Positions 1 through 14,410 of a stretch of 64,000 nt of DNA are shown one piece after another; within the stretch, counting starts at the first letter, position 1; each line of letters opens with the position of its first letter. This DNA is from Hyalella azteca (taxonomy: Eukaryota > Arthropoda > Malacostraca > Amphipoda > Hyalellidae). The position numbers were made by a program, and so were the translations under genes. The DNA lies in NCBI RefSeq assembly GCF_000764305.2, contig NW_025943634.1, forward strand, positions 62,001 to 126,000, given 5' to 3'. The notes beneath the pieces are model-generated. The model worked only from the letters and a program-made list of their open reading frames with translations. It made no database searches and was not told the DNA's origin.

Positions 1-1157
1 TTCTAGGCGAAAGCGGACAGTCAGCGTTATTCTTTGTCAATCGGAGGGAGCTTTTTCCGATTTTTACTCGCGGGCTGAAAGTTCTTCATCGCTCTCAATC
101 TATCCATTTTGTATTCTCGGTTACATAGAGGCGATGTGTCTCGATCTAACTGGGGTGTCTCGCTGGCTGTGAAGCTTTGTTCAAAGAATTATGATTAAAT
201 CGTACTGAAGGAAAGCCGCTGTCGAAAAGCGAGTGCAGTCCAATTCTGTGTCAATCCCTTGAGAGGTTTTTGAAATCTGCGGATTTGGCGAAGAAACGAT
301 ATGCTTTGTTTCCAATTGCGGAAATGGTCGTTCTAGCTCATATCTTGTTTTAATTATTAATAGCGGTTATACACAGACCGTGTTAATGAGGAAATTTCTT
401 TCTGTATAATTTTAAATTCTGGAAATTTTCAATAGTTGATGTCAATGTGTACACAGGAAAAATTAAAAATCGCTGTGATTTTCTATGTTTTGGAAGATCA
501 CGAAAGTTTGGAAAGATCGTAATTGTTAACTGTCATTATGAATTATTTGTGCAATTTTTTACCAATTTTTGCTTATATGTCTTGGATTTTTGTTCACATA
601 AGCTATTTATAGGTCACGCTAAGTTGATGTAGTCAATAAGAATATTCATTGTGACTTTCCACGCTCAAGTCGTAAATGGATCTCCTGCTCTTTTGCAAGA
701 GACCTTGTTGATATTGTACTAAATTGTATCTATTCTGCTTGCGGCGTTCAAATTTATCAGTTTTCTCGTTTGATAAGGTTATTGAGGTAATTGATGAAAT
801 ACTTTAAAACTAAAATTTTTAGTATTAGTTCTGAATTATTGAAAGGTATTAATAAGTACAAACCGGCCAGCTGTAGTTGTACATATTAAATACTTCGCTC
901 CCCTTGCTTGCATTATTTCTACTGATGTTGTAATCATTTCCCACATCGTAATATTGGCTTTCAATGCCTCATTTTGAAATATCAGTTTACTTTACCTTTT
1001 TTATCGAATCATAGAACTCGTTCCTCTCTCACTCGTCTTCTTGTTCCTATGTGCGGCGTCAGCTTCTGCGAGTTTTCATCTTTTCTGAAGAGCTCTCCAT
1101 TTTTGCGACGTCGCCCCTCGTTAATTAGAGCGCGTCTCCGCTACACGCCCGCGTGGG

Positions 1158-1275
1158 ATGCACTCGCGCGTGGTCCGATGAACTTGACTCGCGCGTGCTC
1201 CGATGAACTTGACTCGCGCGTGCTCCGATGAACTTGACTCACGCGTGCTCCGATGAACTTGACTCGCGCGTGCTC
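1158..1275. repeat. 25-bp GC-rich minisatellite
   Basis: Four head-to-tail copies of a 25-bp unit, GATGAACTTGACTCGCGCGT plus GCTCC, start at 1177, 1202, 1227 and 1252. A degenerate partial copy precedes them. Only one base differs (CTCACG in the third copy). The CpG-rich unit stands out from AT-rich surroundings. Open frames across it on both strands follow from the repeat, not from a gene. Confidence 0.9.
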
Positions 1276-3346
1276 GAAGAATTACTAATTTTTGTATTGC
1301 CGTCCGCACCCACGTAATTTAAAGGCTTGTTGTAGTACTCAATTGTTCCTCGAATATTAAATATGATTATTATTATTATGTTAAGAATGTACCCAATTTT
1401 GTCTTTATTAAATTGATGAAGACAAAATAGTTCGTGTATTGTATGAAAGTTGCTTGAACCTTTTTTTTAATTCTCGTCCGTATTGAAACGATTCTTATCG
1501 ATCAACGTTCGAGGTGTTTGCTTGTCAAGCTAAGCTTAGCATATTGATTTCGTATTGCATTTGTGAAACTCTTTTTAGCGTTCATTTGTAATAGAAAGTC
1601 CAGATATTTACAACAAAACACAAAAACAAGTCCAGATATTTAAGCTTAATATAAGATATTTAAGCATGTGGAAATGCTTTTCCCAACAACATCAAACCAT
1701 CCAAGCCCGCAATTGAAGGTTTGTATTCAATATATTCGGTATTAAATGTGGGACGTGCTCATATTATTTGGGACTTGTCTCATAATTGTGCAATCATATT
1801 GCGTGTTTGAATAGAGAAGAAGCACCCACAGTTCTGTGCCTATTGATGGGCACAACTCATTGATGCTCAACCTTGTTTGTGATCGCTTTGAAAGACGCTT
1901 TTCTTCGTTGCAAGAGACCGAAATTAAGTAAGACGACACAAGTGGTAGAGAGTACTTGATTATCCATCATATACACAGCTCGTGGAAAGGAAGCTGTCCA
2001 CTGCATCTCAATGCTCGTCTTTCAGTGAAATCTTTTCGATCGTGAGGACTCGATGAACTTTTTTCTCTGTCAAAAAGAACATTATTAGGCATGGATGCGT
2101 GGTTGCTTGGGACCGCTTGCTGCTGGATCGGCCATCCACAAGCTCCAGGAAACGACTCATTTTCTTGGATTTCCTGCTGAGAAAAAAATGAGATAGTCTG
2201 CTGGTTTTCTCGCTGAATATTATTAAATGTTGATTGAGATTATTTTCTGGTGATTTCCTTGTGGGGATCTCAGTAAGCTTCACATCAGACCTTAGCACCA
2301 CACTTTTTTTGCCATCCAAATCGATAAGTAAAACGAAATTTATTTGAATGTTTCATCTTGTTAGCAAACGAAATTTTTTCTACTGCTTGGATCCTGCTGT
2401 GATATTAGCCCCGGTTGCAATTCGGGCCACATTTGTCTCCTTTGTCATCTTATTCGCTGCACCGCTTGGAGCTGCAGGCTCAATTTGCCATGGAAAATTA
2501 CTTGCTGTTGCTTTTATTGTCAAAAGGGTATGTGGAAAGCAATTTAGCCTTGCCTTGTCTAGGAGCTTCTATGTCGAGAAATGATCTGACTCGCCTCACC
2601 CCGCGCTCCACTTTAGTTGGTAATTCATGCTGCAATACTTGGTCTTGTTCTTGTCAAATTGGTCGTATGTGTTTTATTAAGCCGTGGTGCACTCGAAGCG
2701 ACTCCGAGTTGCCGGGTGCCTCGGTTTATCTCGGGCTGCAATAAACCCGCACGATTTCCCAAAGGGGGCAAACGGAACTCCGGATCCCTGTGCCATATTT
2801 ATTCGAATATAAAATTCAGCGAGATACACTCGCGGTGGCATATTTCGAGGGTCGTGATAGCAAGCTCGCTGCTGAGACTGGAGAGTTTTGCGGCGACTTT
2901 TCTATGGCTTTTATGGGTGCCTTTGTATTCACTATCATAACAAACTCTTATACAGTGAACTCGAATTCAGGCTTTGAGACTTAGCTATCTTGTGTGCAGA
3001 GGAATTCAAATTCAGGGCTTATAAAGATCGATCTATTGATATTAATTTTGTGAATTACTAGCCAATCTGAAAGATCTCTAAAGAATATTTCTTCAACACT
3101 CAAAATAACTTGAAGCTTGCTGGAAGATTTCATGCAAAATGTCACAATTTTTTACGATTCATGATCCGAATTATTAAAGACACGTTGGCCAGAAATTTAT
3201 TTTTGTGTAAGTGTAAGAAATGTTTCCTGGGCGTAATATAGATTATTAACGCAATTAAATAATTAAATTAATTGATTTGGTGTGAAACTACGCTAAAAAA
3301 TGTAAGTCTCAACATACAATAAGGTTCAGTGATCGTTGTGAGTTTC

Positions 3347-3360
3347 ATATATATATATAT
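3347..3360. repeat. (AT)n microsatellite
   Basis: Seven AT dinucleotides in a row. Confidence 0.9.
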
Positions 3361-6300
3361 GTTTATTATACTTAGAATATCATTGAAGTCTCTTACATGC
3401 ACATACTCTATAAATTTATCCTACGTTGGTATTTTTTAGATCGATATGGTCTAAATTATTCAATATCCCAGGACGATCAATGTATTATTTACGTTCATAA
3501 TGGGAAATTGTCTAGTCGAGTAAAAATTGTGATGCAAATCAGCTCAACATTGGTCGTGAAGTGCAATGCTGAGCCGTACGCGATGAGAATGTGTAACGTG
3601 ATATTGTCGTCACGCCGGTAATATAGCCTTGCCAATGCTAAGTCATGTCTTAGTCTGAAATTACAATCTCAGTATCATACTTATTTCGTATACTGATAGT
3701 CTCTCGCTACGCCAACTGCTTCCTAAACCTCCATTTCTTTTGTGCTCAAGTAAATGAGCTGCTTGTATATGCATTCGTGAGAGTTGAATTTGCATAATTT
3801 TGCTCGTTTCTTCTCATGAATATCTCTTCCATACCCGAAGCATTTGCTCTTAAGAGTATCAACTTCTCTTATGTCTTTCCATTCCGTCCATTATGTTTAC
3901 ACCATTCCATTATGTCCATTATGTTTACACGGAAGTATCATGATTTTCAATGCCATTTTTTTTTTGCTCTATCAACTTCACTCATTGCAATGCTATATAC
4001 TTCGCGTCACGCTTTTTACTCGGAGCAGCTGTTTTTTTTTTTTTGGCTCCATTTACTGTTTGTTTTGATTTTATGCTTTTATTGTTCTTGATAGTTTATA
4101 GTTTTAAAAAATAATGCTGCTTGTGAAAGTTAAATTGCAGTTTTAAGTTTCAAATTTTTCGCATGATTTTTAGTTGTCACGTTAAAATTTCTGTTGACTT
4201 GCTGTTAGGTGTCTTGTAAAAGAAAGCAAAAATCTCTATTTTCCAAACTCGTATTTCATATATAATGTAGTTCCGCTAATGCAAAACAATAGTTTATGAA
4301 TGTTAAGATTTAATTACAACCTTCTTTATTTTTTTATATCCATGAGCCTGTTTCGGAAATAGTTTCGTTTGAAGAAATTATATATTTGAAGCCCGCAAAA
4401 CAGTAGAGAAATGCTCTCAAAGTACTGTAAATAAATAACGCAAGTTTAATCGTTTGTCTGCGTTAACAATAATTGAATAAAATATTTCTTCTCTTTCCGT
4501 TGTAACTTATAAATTAGAGATTGGCACTACCTTCCTTGAATAATTTGAAATCCCATGTCAGATTAGTGGCTTGCTGGACGAATGTAGATTCACTGCTTGG
4601 GTTTCTTTGTTATTCATTACGAGCTTATCGCACGCTAGATAACACTCTGACTCTGTTACGAGATCTCTACATAATTTTGTACTTTGTTCGTGACTTGCGC
4701 ATGAGCTATAGCTTTATGTTTAACTAAAGTAGTCTATGCATGTGATGTCGAGGAGTATTATGAGTCTCTCTCTCTGATGCTGCTCTTGAACAATCAAATT
4801 AGGATTTTATGCTGCAAAGGCTTCCAAGTTGAGCTGGGAGCTTCAGGAGTGTTATGTTGACTACAAGACTGGCGTCACGGTCTGCCATCGTTGGCTGAAC
4901 ATGAGGCATGAGTGTAAAGCTCGCAGTGATCCTGTATTCTCTTATGCTAATGTATGCTAAACCATCGAACTTCCTTTTGGCTCCGTTGAAAAGGATGCGT
5001 CTCTGGGGAGTTCCTCCAGGGCCCTGATTTGCTTGCTGTTTGTTACCTGTTGGTTTAGCACAAGTCGCGGCTGCTCAGGTCGCGTTCGTTTGTTTCTTGC
5101 GGTCAGGTATATTCTTCGCAAAACAAATACAGTCTTGAAGATGTCGGGGAGATTTGCAACAGTAATTCTGTCGACTCAAAACCGGGAAAAATCGTCATCA
5201 TCCTTGAAAACCTGCTGTGAACGATTATATTTAGTCTTAATTAATTTCGATCTCATTTCAGCTATTAGTATGACTAGTTCACTCTTGAGCTGGGAAGAAA
5301 AGCGCATCTTCAATTTAGTTAGCTTTTACAGCGCAGTTAGTGGAGTTTTCTCTGGAACATTTGGGCCATTTTTGATGTCTTTTGGCTTACGTCGACACGC
5401 AAATAGGAACTTCAATGTTGCATAAATTTCTTCAATGGTTTACCAGCTCACTTCACGGGAGTTCTCTCAAACAACTGTTGGTTGTTCAACTCTCGGTATG
5501 ACAACTCCAAGCAAGTGATCAATCCGAAACAATATGCCGATTAAATTTCTGAGTGTTGAACAACGAAATGCCTCGCTCATCATTTATAACGAAGAGAATA
5601 TTTCAGGTTTGTTTTATCCTATATCTTTGTCCTTCCTGAGCTCCGATAAAGTAATGTCAATTTTTTTGCATCGGGCCAGGGCACTATTTTTTTGTTGAAA
5701 TAACTTGATTGTATCGTCTATTCTTTGTAAGGTCACACAACCTACCGTATGTGAAGTTTGTGATTGATTTCATTAGTTGATGATTCGTATCGTGATTTTT
5801 CCGTAAATATATGAATAATAAAATATATGATTGATAATTCGTATTGTGACTGACCCGTGAACGTATGTTTTTTTTTCTATAAATTCTATATAAAATTCTG
5901 TGAATTTTCTATTAATATGCACCAATCCTCCAATAGGCGTTTTAATGCACCTTCGTGGTCACGGGGAACTCCTCTCTGATCTACGTTCGTTGAATAATGC
6001 TTACTGCGCTAATTCTCGTAAAGTCGATGCAAGATCCTCGTGTCTCTTGAACTTCGCATTTGTTTTTAGCTTACGTCCCTTCAAATATGGAGTACATGGC
6101 GGGCCGTTCTCTCGGGATTGCCGGGAGCCGAGCGTTGTCTTGTGGCCACATGGATATGCTAACGTGCTTTGAATTTCTTGGGCGGTCTCCACACTCCCGC
6201 GTCTGGTGAGATATCCTTTCTTTCAAGTCCTCCGACTCCTTTGCGCTTTAGGAAAAATATATTCTTGGAAATTTTACACAGGAAATGAATCCTAGTGGGA

Positions 6301-9300
6301 AATTATGTAAAGTATGATATTTTTTCCAAACTCGTGCGAAAAATAAAATATACATTCATTATAAAATTGATGGCTCATGAAAAGATATTCTGTATCATTG
6401 TGACATTGTGAACAAAATTTTCCAGTAAATTTTCCTTTGCTAAAATGTCACCTTGAATCGCGAAAAATTCCATTCCAGATGCGCGCAGCAAGGTTGAATG
6501 CTGTTTTTTAATTGCGTTTCGGAACGTGTGTCGCAACTACCACCTTATTTACCATTGCAATTAGTACGAAGTAACCCTTGCATATATCACAGACGTGTGA
6601 GAGGGGTTAACTGTAATCGTTGCTGCGAGGATCCTGCCAACTGAAGAGTTCAGGTGTAATGTCCAGCGAGCTTATATACCGAGGAACTCGGAAAATATCG
6701 ACGAAGAAAGCATTGTAGTTTAAAAATTTTAAAAATTACTTATTAAAAGATTGTGATTAATGCTCATAGCATGGACGACCTCTTTTTGCAGCATGCATCT
6801 ATTTATTGGTAACAATGTAATCAACTTGGTCAAAATAGTTAATTGCAATTATCCGACAAAAAAACATTTTATATGAATAAAATTCATATGAAAACTAACT
6901 TTTCTGATGGACTTTAATGTACTTTTAACTGTAGCATTTGAACCAACTCTTTACGATTCGAATGATTCTAGACAAACATACGCTAGCAAAGAATGCCATG
7001 CATTTAGCCTGACATTTAATTTCGTCATCCGAATATAATGTCACTTTAGAATTAATGTGCTCATCGCGTGTTAGGTTGGCAGACTTTTCTTGACATGCAT
7101 CGGCTATACAATAAATTATAAGCAAATCTCACATGAGTGATAGAAAAGATTGAAATTACTCTGAAAATGCCTGCATATTAATATTCATTGTTCAATCAAC
7201 GTTCGTTCCTTAAAGATTGTTATTGGCGTATTCAAGTATGGTTTTCTCTCATTTGTGGACACCAAATCTATTGGGGCCTGATAATTTATAGCCGTCTTTT
7301 GCCCGCGCTTTGGTCCCCGAGGGGCGGCTCGTCCATTGCTAATTGATGGGCCGCTCTCGCCTCATCGCCGATGCCTTCCCCCAGCCAACCAATTATTCGG
7401 CGTTTTTTTCGTTGCTGTCCTGGCAGCGAAGCGACCTCTCACAAGCTTCAAGAGCTTCTATGGGATTAATTGAACTCGAGTTTCCTGTCGCCACTGAATA
7501 TGCTTCAGTGTCGCGGGTCGCGTATTTTTATCGCACTATAAAGACATTGCTTTATTTGGCCAGATGTGCTTCTCGTGTAGTCCCAGTTGGTATGTTTTGG
7601 TCGAATTTTATTTGCTAGATTTTTGTTGTGGATCAAAATTCTATTTAACGGCAGTGAAAGAGAATTAGTATGCGGCCGCTTTCTTGTTTCCAGCGATTCA
7701 AGCTTTGATCGCTACACCAGTTCTCTTTTCTAACACTCGTAATTATTTTCTTTCAAGTTTGACTAATTGCTGATCCATAATTTTCCTAGACTGGGAACTT
7801 ACTGCGATCTATATGCTAGGCTTCATGTTTCCTGCCCACCACCTGCGAAGTCTATAATTTGAAGAATCTAATCATAAATTTTTATTTCTGATATCAATAT
7901 GATAATATAATTTTGAACGCAAATGTAATGAACGCATTTGATGTCAGCTCGTATTACGATCTTGGAATTGATTTGGAATTCTAGGTAGATTTGCTTTATG
8001 AACTGGAGCTAAACATGTTGCTTGCGTGTGTCCGATTGGCTAATGTCGAATTTTGAAAAAGTTTCACTCGATCAAAAATTGCTTGGTCGGCCCAGTTATA
8101 GCACATTAAAATAGCATTAAAAATCATTAGATCTATTGTTATGTTTTGGTCATTCTCTTGAATCTATGATTTAATTAAGAACCGTTTATAATGAGGAGTT
8201 CATTATTAATTTGTTTGGGTAAGTTTAGAGCTCGTTTCAAGCTACTCCGCTCCATGAAGTAAAAAGAACGCAACTGAGTCTGCGAGATGTTCGCAGTTTG
8301 TCTTCATCAACGCCTTGAAAAATATTTCTTTATCGAGCCCAAGTTTGGCTGCAAAAATAGTGCTACTTGTCTTCATTGATAATCCTGGAAAAACAAGCTA
8401 GCGACTCGAGCCGCTGCTACTAATGCTTCTGCGTGGTGCTGGATCAATAGATGCTTGTGCTGCTCTTGCTGATAATCTTGAAAATACTCACTATTTTCCA
8501 TATTAAATATGGTGTATTAATTTGTTCACGTACCTAATACCTGATGGGCAGTAGCAATTAACGATGGTGTTTTAAATTCCTTCCATAAATTGGAAATTGG
8601 GTGATGGGTGTTGATGATGGTTCTTATGCTGATCTGAAATGACCAAAAACCGGAAATAGCCATTAACGCATTAAATTATTTTTATTGTACGTTTCGCCAC
8701 ATTTGGTTTTGTAGGCTTCAAAATAGATGAACTCGTACAATTCAAGCTCAGAATTTTTTTCGAGCTTTATAGGAGAATGAAATTTCTTAGTTTATTGTTG
8801 TGTTATGTAGGCAATCAGTCGAGACGTATGAAATTTCGTTACCATTGCCGGCAAAAATACCCAACGAACGTTATTGAGCCGCCACATATCCCTGGCTTGT
8901 TCATTCAGAGGCTGAAATAAATTACCAAGAGGCGTCTATAAATTTGGCTGCTCTCACTGGTATCGCTGAGGCCGGCGCGGCGGCTTTCCACTTCATATTT
9001 GCGTCGTCCCTCAAGCGCTCCGATATCGCAGCCAAACACTTCAGCCGCTCTCCCCTTTCGCCCGCCCGGCCATTTGTTATTTACGGATATTTTGTTTAGA
9101 CATTTTCAAATTCAAGTTTCGTTAATTAATTCACTCGCACTTTATTTCTGAATTGAATTAATTACCGAGATTTGTTGCTTGAGTTCGTTCTGTGCTGAGG
9201 ATTTCTCATTAGGATATCAGTGAAGGTGTATTTCACTTTCAAAGCTTGCGAAGAAAATCCTTATGCATAAATCGCATTATTAGGGTAAAATATTTCTGTT

Positions 9301-12300
9301 GACTATCCTCTTTATTTACAACTTTTGTCTTCTGTAATTTGGTAAATATTTGAAAAAAAAACTTCCATTAACACGTTAATAGAATTTTTTATATTAATAA
9401 CAAGCACAATTTTTCATTTTGCGCTACATTTTAACTTACTCGATCAGGATGAAAAATCACTAAATTAACTCGTTCCCGTGATCGTTGCGCTATGGCAGGA
9501 GTCGGTAAGTTTTGGGCCTCCAATAAGGCTCGGTGATAAGGTATGCCCTGTAGATGGGAGATGGCGAAATATTGTTGCCATGTTAGCCTTGACGATCGAA
9601 TGCTCAACGAAGTGCGGGCTATTATTTTGACGCTCAAATATCATGATAACTGTCTTCAGGTTGCGTTCAATCAAGACCGAGCAATGTAAAATTACTCCCT
9701 GTGGTCAAGATGATTGTCGCGTGTGCACGCATTGCATTGCGATCGATGAAACTTCTCGTAGATGAAAGACCGCACTAGTGTTCAGTTGGTTTTCTGACGT
9801 CAATTGCCATCTTTTATGTGTACTTGAATGCCTTTTACTGAGCAACATGACTTGAACCGCTAACTAGATGCATGCAAGTCTCATCTCATGAGATGACTGG
9901 CTTGTATGGAGGCAAGGCTCTCAACATGGTCTACTTTTCCTGTTTATCTGACAGATTTGTGTTTAAAATCAAATATTTAAAGTACAATACGTTTAGACGG
10001 TAAGTAACACAGTTGGCAGCTGAGTAAAAATGCTAAAATAAATTAGAGTATAGATAGAAAATAGATTAACTCGTGTCTTACATAATTGTCGCATAAATTA
10101 CAATATCAATAAATTACCTCAAAATTTGTAATTTTTTAATTTATGGGAGAAAGTTGATTAAGCCAGTGTTTGTGAAGACTTTCCCTCAGGAAGTAATTAT
10201 CGCTTTTCCATACTTAGCATTTTCTGATCGCGTTATTATCCCGACACGATCGCCTTGTCTGGGTAACCCTCTCGAAGTCCTCAAACATTTGCACTGACTT
10301 ACTTCAAACAGACAAACTTTGACAAACCGATACAACTAAGATATTAACAACTAATTTTTGTATCACATAATAATTGATATATATGTACAAGACTAACACA
10401 AAATTTTTACTCACTCATTCATTCATATATAATCACCGCGCACTGAAATTTTTTTTATTTATACCTCCCGTCGGTTTCGTCTCTATTCGAGTCGCTGCCT
10501 GCTTCTGGCGCTTGTTTGTTCAACTTTCTGGGCTCCGTTTTGCCTATCACGGCCCCGGCAAACTTTAAAATGGCTCTCTTGGTCGGCCGAGCTTCCCAAA
10601 AGTTTCTTTAATGTGACCACTTTCCCAAAATGAATTATTAAGGAGCTTACGTTTCAATAGCATCAATGATTATATGATAAAATTTGAGATGAGATTAGCG
10701 TAAAAACTTTGAACATTTCATCGGGATTTAACGTTTTACTTTGGAAGAGTGACTGAGGAGTATGCGTTTTATGTTCGTATGACGTTTATATTTTGTCGGT
10801 ATTCATGCTCGCATGCGAAGGTAATAGGTCCGGAGACAACTATACTACGTATATTGTATTAGTATTAAAGGATCGAAATTTTTCATTCGTGAGTTCATGT
10901 GGTGAGTCTGCCTTTAAAAATCGGAATATTCATCAAATGATATTTGAACCATATTCCCGTTATTTTTTTGCCTGGTCGTTTCAAAACGCCTTAAATTTGA
11001 CGATTAGAAATTAAACATCTTCTCTGTAGACATTTTTTTTACTATTCCTGTCATAGGCAGAGTTATGAATTTTGTCGGATATTTACGCGTGTAACGAAAC
11101 TATCATCGACTCAATACAGCCATTAATGTTTTTTCACATATGAAATTCAAGAAATAAATCGGACCACATGATTATATATTGATGAAAATTGCTCATACAA
11201 CTTGATTTTGATGATAAAAAAAACTTACGCTTGCTTCTTCGAAATAATTTTATCCCTCCTTCTGAGAAATTCTGATATTTTTAATAGATATTTTGACCTT
11301 CTCTTTATGTATGGCTTGAAGGTGCCTTAGTCATTCATGCTTTTCTGTGAGATTCTCATGCCATGTTTCTTGACCTGGACCCTCTTCTTAGTCTGTACCT
11401 CAACTGCGCTTCGTCGCCATCTCCATCCCAGGTTTTCAGTCTCCAATGTAGGAGTCCGGCAATTTCAAGTCGCGCTTCTACTCACCGTCTGCCAATTTTC
11501 AACTGGCTCTCGAGAATCACTCTGGGTTCCACCGAGGCGTGAGAACTAAATTGGAAGCCGCTCGGCTGCGGTGTGCCTAGCCGATAACTTGCGGCGCTCC
11601 GGGGATATTGAGTGGATATTGCCTGGATAGCAAATGGATATTGCTGTCTATGGTTTGTGACAGTGCGGCACACTTTTAATGACGTTTATATTACAAGTAT
11701 TGATACTCTCACGGTGGTCAACTCCTCGCAGATGACCATTACAGTTGCGCTGTTAGCCCAGATAAGTAACTGCCACAATGGCCGACCATTTCAGTCAGGT
11801 CGGCAGAAATGGATTATTTTCAGTGGATTCAATTTCGTTTTTGTTGAATATCGCTGTCATCGTCTGTATTCCTCCGTGTTTTGCATTTTTCATTATTACG
11901 TTCAATGTACGTATAGAAAAACGATTCACAACCGCGTAGCTATACGCCCATTTAATTTTCTCTATTTCTTTAGCTGCAATGCGCATTAAACTTCAATTTC
12001 CGGCCGAAATTTTAATCAAGTGCTACTTGCATGCATGCTAAGCTTGCAGAAGGCTTTTTTGACTGCATTACTTCTACACATTACTTCTACACAAGTCTTG
12101 ACTACAATATTGTCCTATTTTTTTCAGAAATTTTCGATTGATGATTTTCGACTCACGACTCAGCAGGCCTCCGAGCCTTTGAACTCGTTTAAGCCGCCAA
12201 CTCCGCAATTCCTGTGCTAATGATCGCTTTTAATTTTTAATTGCGCTTCGCTAGCTTGAAATTATCACCCGAGTTTCTTCCTCAAAATTGCTCGTACTTG

Positions 12301-13803
12301 AGCTAAATTTTGAACTTTCGTTCTCAAAATTACTGGACAAAGGCCTGAGCTGCCTGCATGTTTGCTATCCATGCACAGAGGCTGGCTGCGGATTATATTT
12401 TGAGGTGTTGTGTTTGAAACGCGAGTTTTCCTAAAAATGTCATTCAAGCAACGACCAAAAATGTATTTTATGTTCTACAAGTGGAAAGTCGCTCGCATGA
12501 CCATTTTTGTGCGTGACTGAACCGTTTTTTTAAGTTTTAATCATATTTCACCAGTTAAATCAGTGACAATTATTTATACTTGACGAAAAATTGACTATAG
12601 ATTGTATAAATTATTCAAATCGGTACCTATTATTAGTAAAACTTGTGCGTAGGAACGATGACATTCACTCGCCCCACTTAGCTACGCTTCTGTGTCTTTA
12701 ATCGCCGACCGATCCGTCTCTTTTGTGTGGACCACAATTGGGGTCTCCCGATAAACCTGCTGCCAGCTATAACAGCCATGCTCCTCCGCCTCTCTGGGAC
12801 TAAGAATCTTTACAAAAGAACTTCTTTATCGCCGAGAGACTCTTGATACTTCGCCTTTGCTCTGTCTTTATATATTCAAGTCCTATACAAAGTTACTTCT
12901 ATGGTGATCTGCATGGACTACATTTCTTCTTCATTTGGTTGATCGCCTTGTGCGGTTCATCATCGTTTTTCAAGTCCTAACTTTAGTTTTTGGAAACTAA
13001 AATACTATGAAATATGTGATCGAATTGCCCTTAATTTACTTGCCATTATGAATAGAAAAATATTTAAATTCATTTCGACTGATTAATGTAAAGAATTTAT
13101 CAATTTTTACTTGATTCTGTTATCATCGTGTTAATTTTTTATTTACACCACTCTTTAATGCGATCGAGTTGTATTCAGAAATGTACGAGCTTACTTGTTC
13201 ATCATATTGTTTTCAATTAATCCTAAGACATCCTTACATATGACTTTCCCGGGTTCTTTTTTTCGTGAATTAATTACTACCAAAGAATCTAGGGAAGAAC
13301 AATAATGAGGGATATTCTTTGTTTATTTCGGCCTATTCCTTGTGTGTTCTGTGAGCAATTAACTTGTTTCTGCTAAGTGCTTCATGCTATTCCAAGTTTT
13401 CCTTGTACCTTTTACACTACTGTTTCTCTCCTATATGTTGATTTAATCAATACTGCTTGTACAGTGCGCAGGTCCTAAACGTTGAAAAAAGTTGAATTGT
13501 TGAATGAAAAAAGTTTAATTGTTCCCAAACACCGCATGCCTGCATACATATACATACATCAGTGTCGAATACATTATCGTCGACTCAGCAAACGTAAATC
13601 CACGCTATTAGATCCTGATATTTCTCAATGGAATTCCATATATTTTTGTAATAATTATAATATTCTTGTTCAATTTGTCGTTTACTTTTGCCTCTAAATA
13701 TTTTGATTCGTAAACTATATATGTTAATAGCATTATTTTTCCCACTCTTGCAAGTTAACATTTCTTCAGCGAGCAGCATTTGAAGAGTGTCCGAGGAAAG
13801 AAT

Positions 13804-14042
13804 GTGATGCAAAAATAAACTTAGAAATGAAAAATGGCTTCGGAGAATCATTTGCTGCCACCATACATCGCGTGTTGTAGCCCATGCGCAGGAAACCTGC
13901 ATGTTTACTGACCAATTCGTGACCGACCACCCAAACAAGAGCGACCTGCTTCTGTACGAGCAGCTAAATTTACTACCGATTGAAGGGGCCTCTGTTGCCC
14001 AATTCGTCCTAGCGCTAGCCATATTGCTTCATTCTTGCTGAG
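13804..14042 (+). other. Exon-like open block, strand uncertain
   Basis: On plus, a frame open for about 78 codons ends in TGA. It contains ETCMFTDQFVTDHPNKSDLL and then ASVAQFVLALAILLHS, which looks protein-like. The minus strand is also open across the same block as part of a 145-residue frame starting at 14,022. No splice junction joins it in phase to the polycystin exon at 14,411. I do not recognise a family. Confidence 0.25.
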
Positions 14043-14410
14043 TGGAACTGCCTTCTCGAATTGCTTCCTTCATTGGGTAGAGAATAACTTCACTGTACAC
14101 TCAGGATGTCTTAAATACTTTTCGTCGCAACTTAAATATGTTCAATACCATCAAAACAGATTTTTTTTACTTTCTACGTTTTACCTTATACGCTTATTTG
14201 TAGTAATAGATTTCTCCCTCTAATTCTTTTCTACAGCAGAATATTGATCCTACAACCGTACAAGAATCAAGTGTGAAACGATTAAACCATAATGCTTGGT
14301 TACATATAGTCCTTTTAAATGATAAAACATATATTTGAATGCAGTTTATTGTCATTATTGTTGTGGTTATGAGTATTGTCCTCATTAATTTTTCGTTTGT
14401 TTGTGTGCAG

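Larger units (their letters stand above)
1..14410. other. Gene-free T-rich stretch upstream of the recognised exons
   Basis: No exon, RNA gene or transposase frame is recognisable. Most of it is T-rich on the plus strand with long T runs, which resembles the introns of the polycystin gene further right. It is therefore probably upstream intron or flank of a plus-strand transcript. Islands richer in G+C by eye lie near 2,690-2,900, 6,080-6,240, 7,290-7,500, 8,930-9,070, 10,480-10,590, 11,400-11,620 and 12,660-12,800. They could be conserved regulatory elements or unrecognised exons. Open frames here show no domain pattern. Confidence 0.5.

Noticed and set aside
974..1309. Open frames on both strands over the minisatellite
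   Set aside because: They arise because the 25-bp unit lacks stop codons. No domain.
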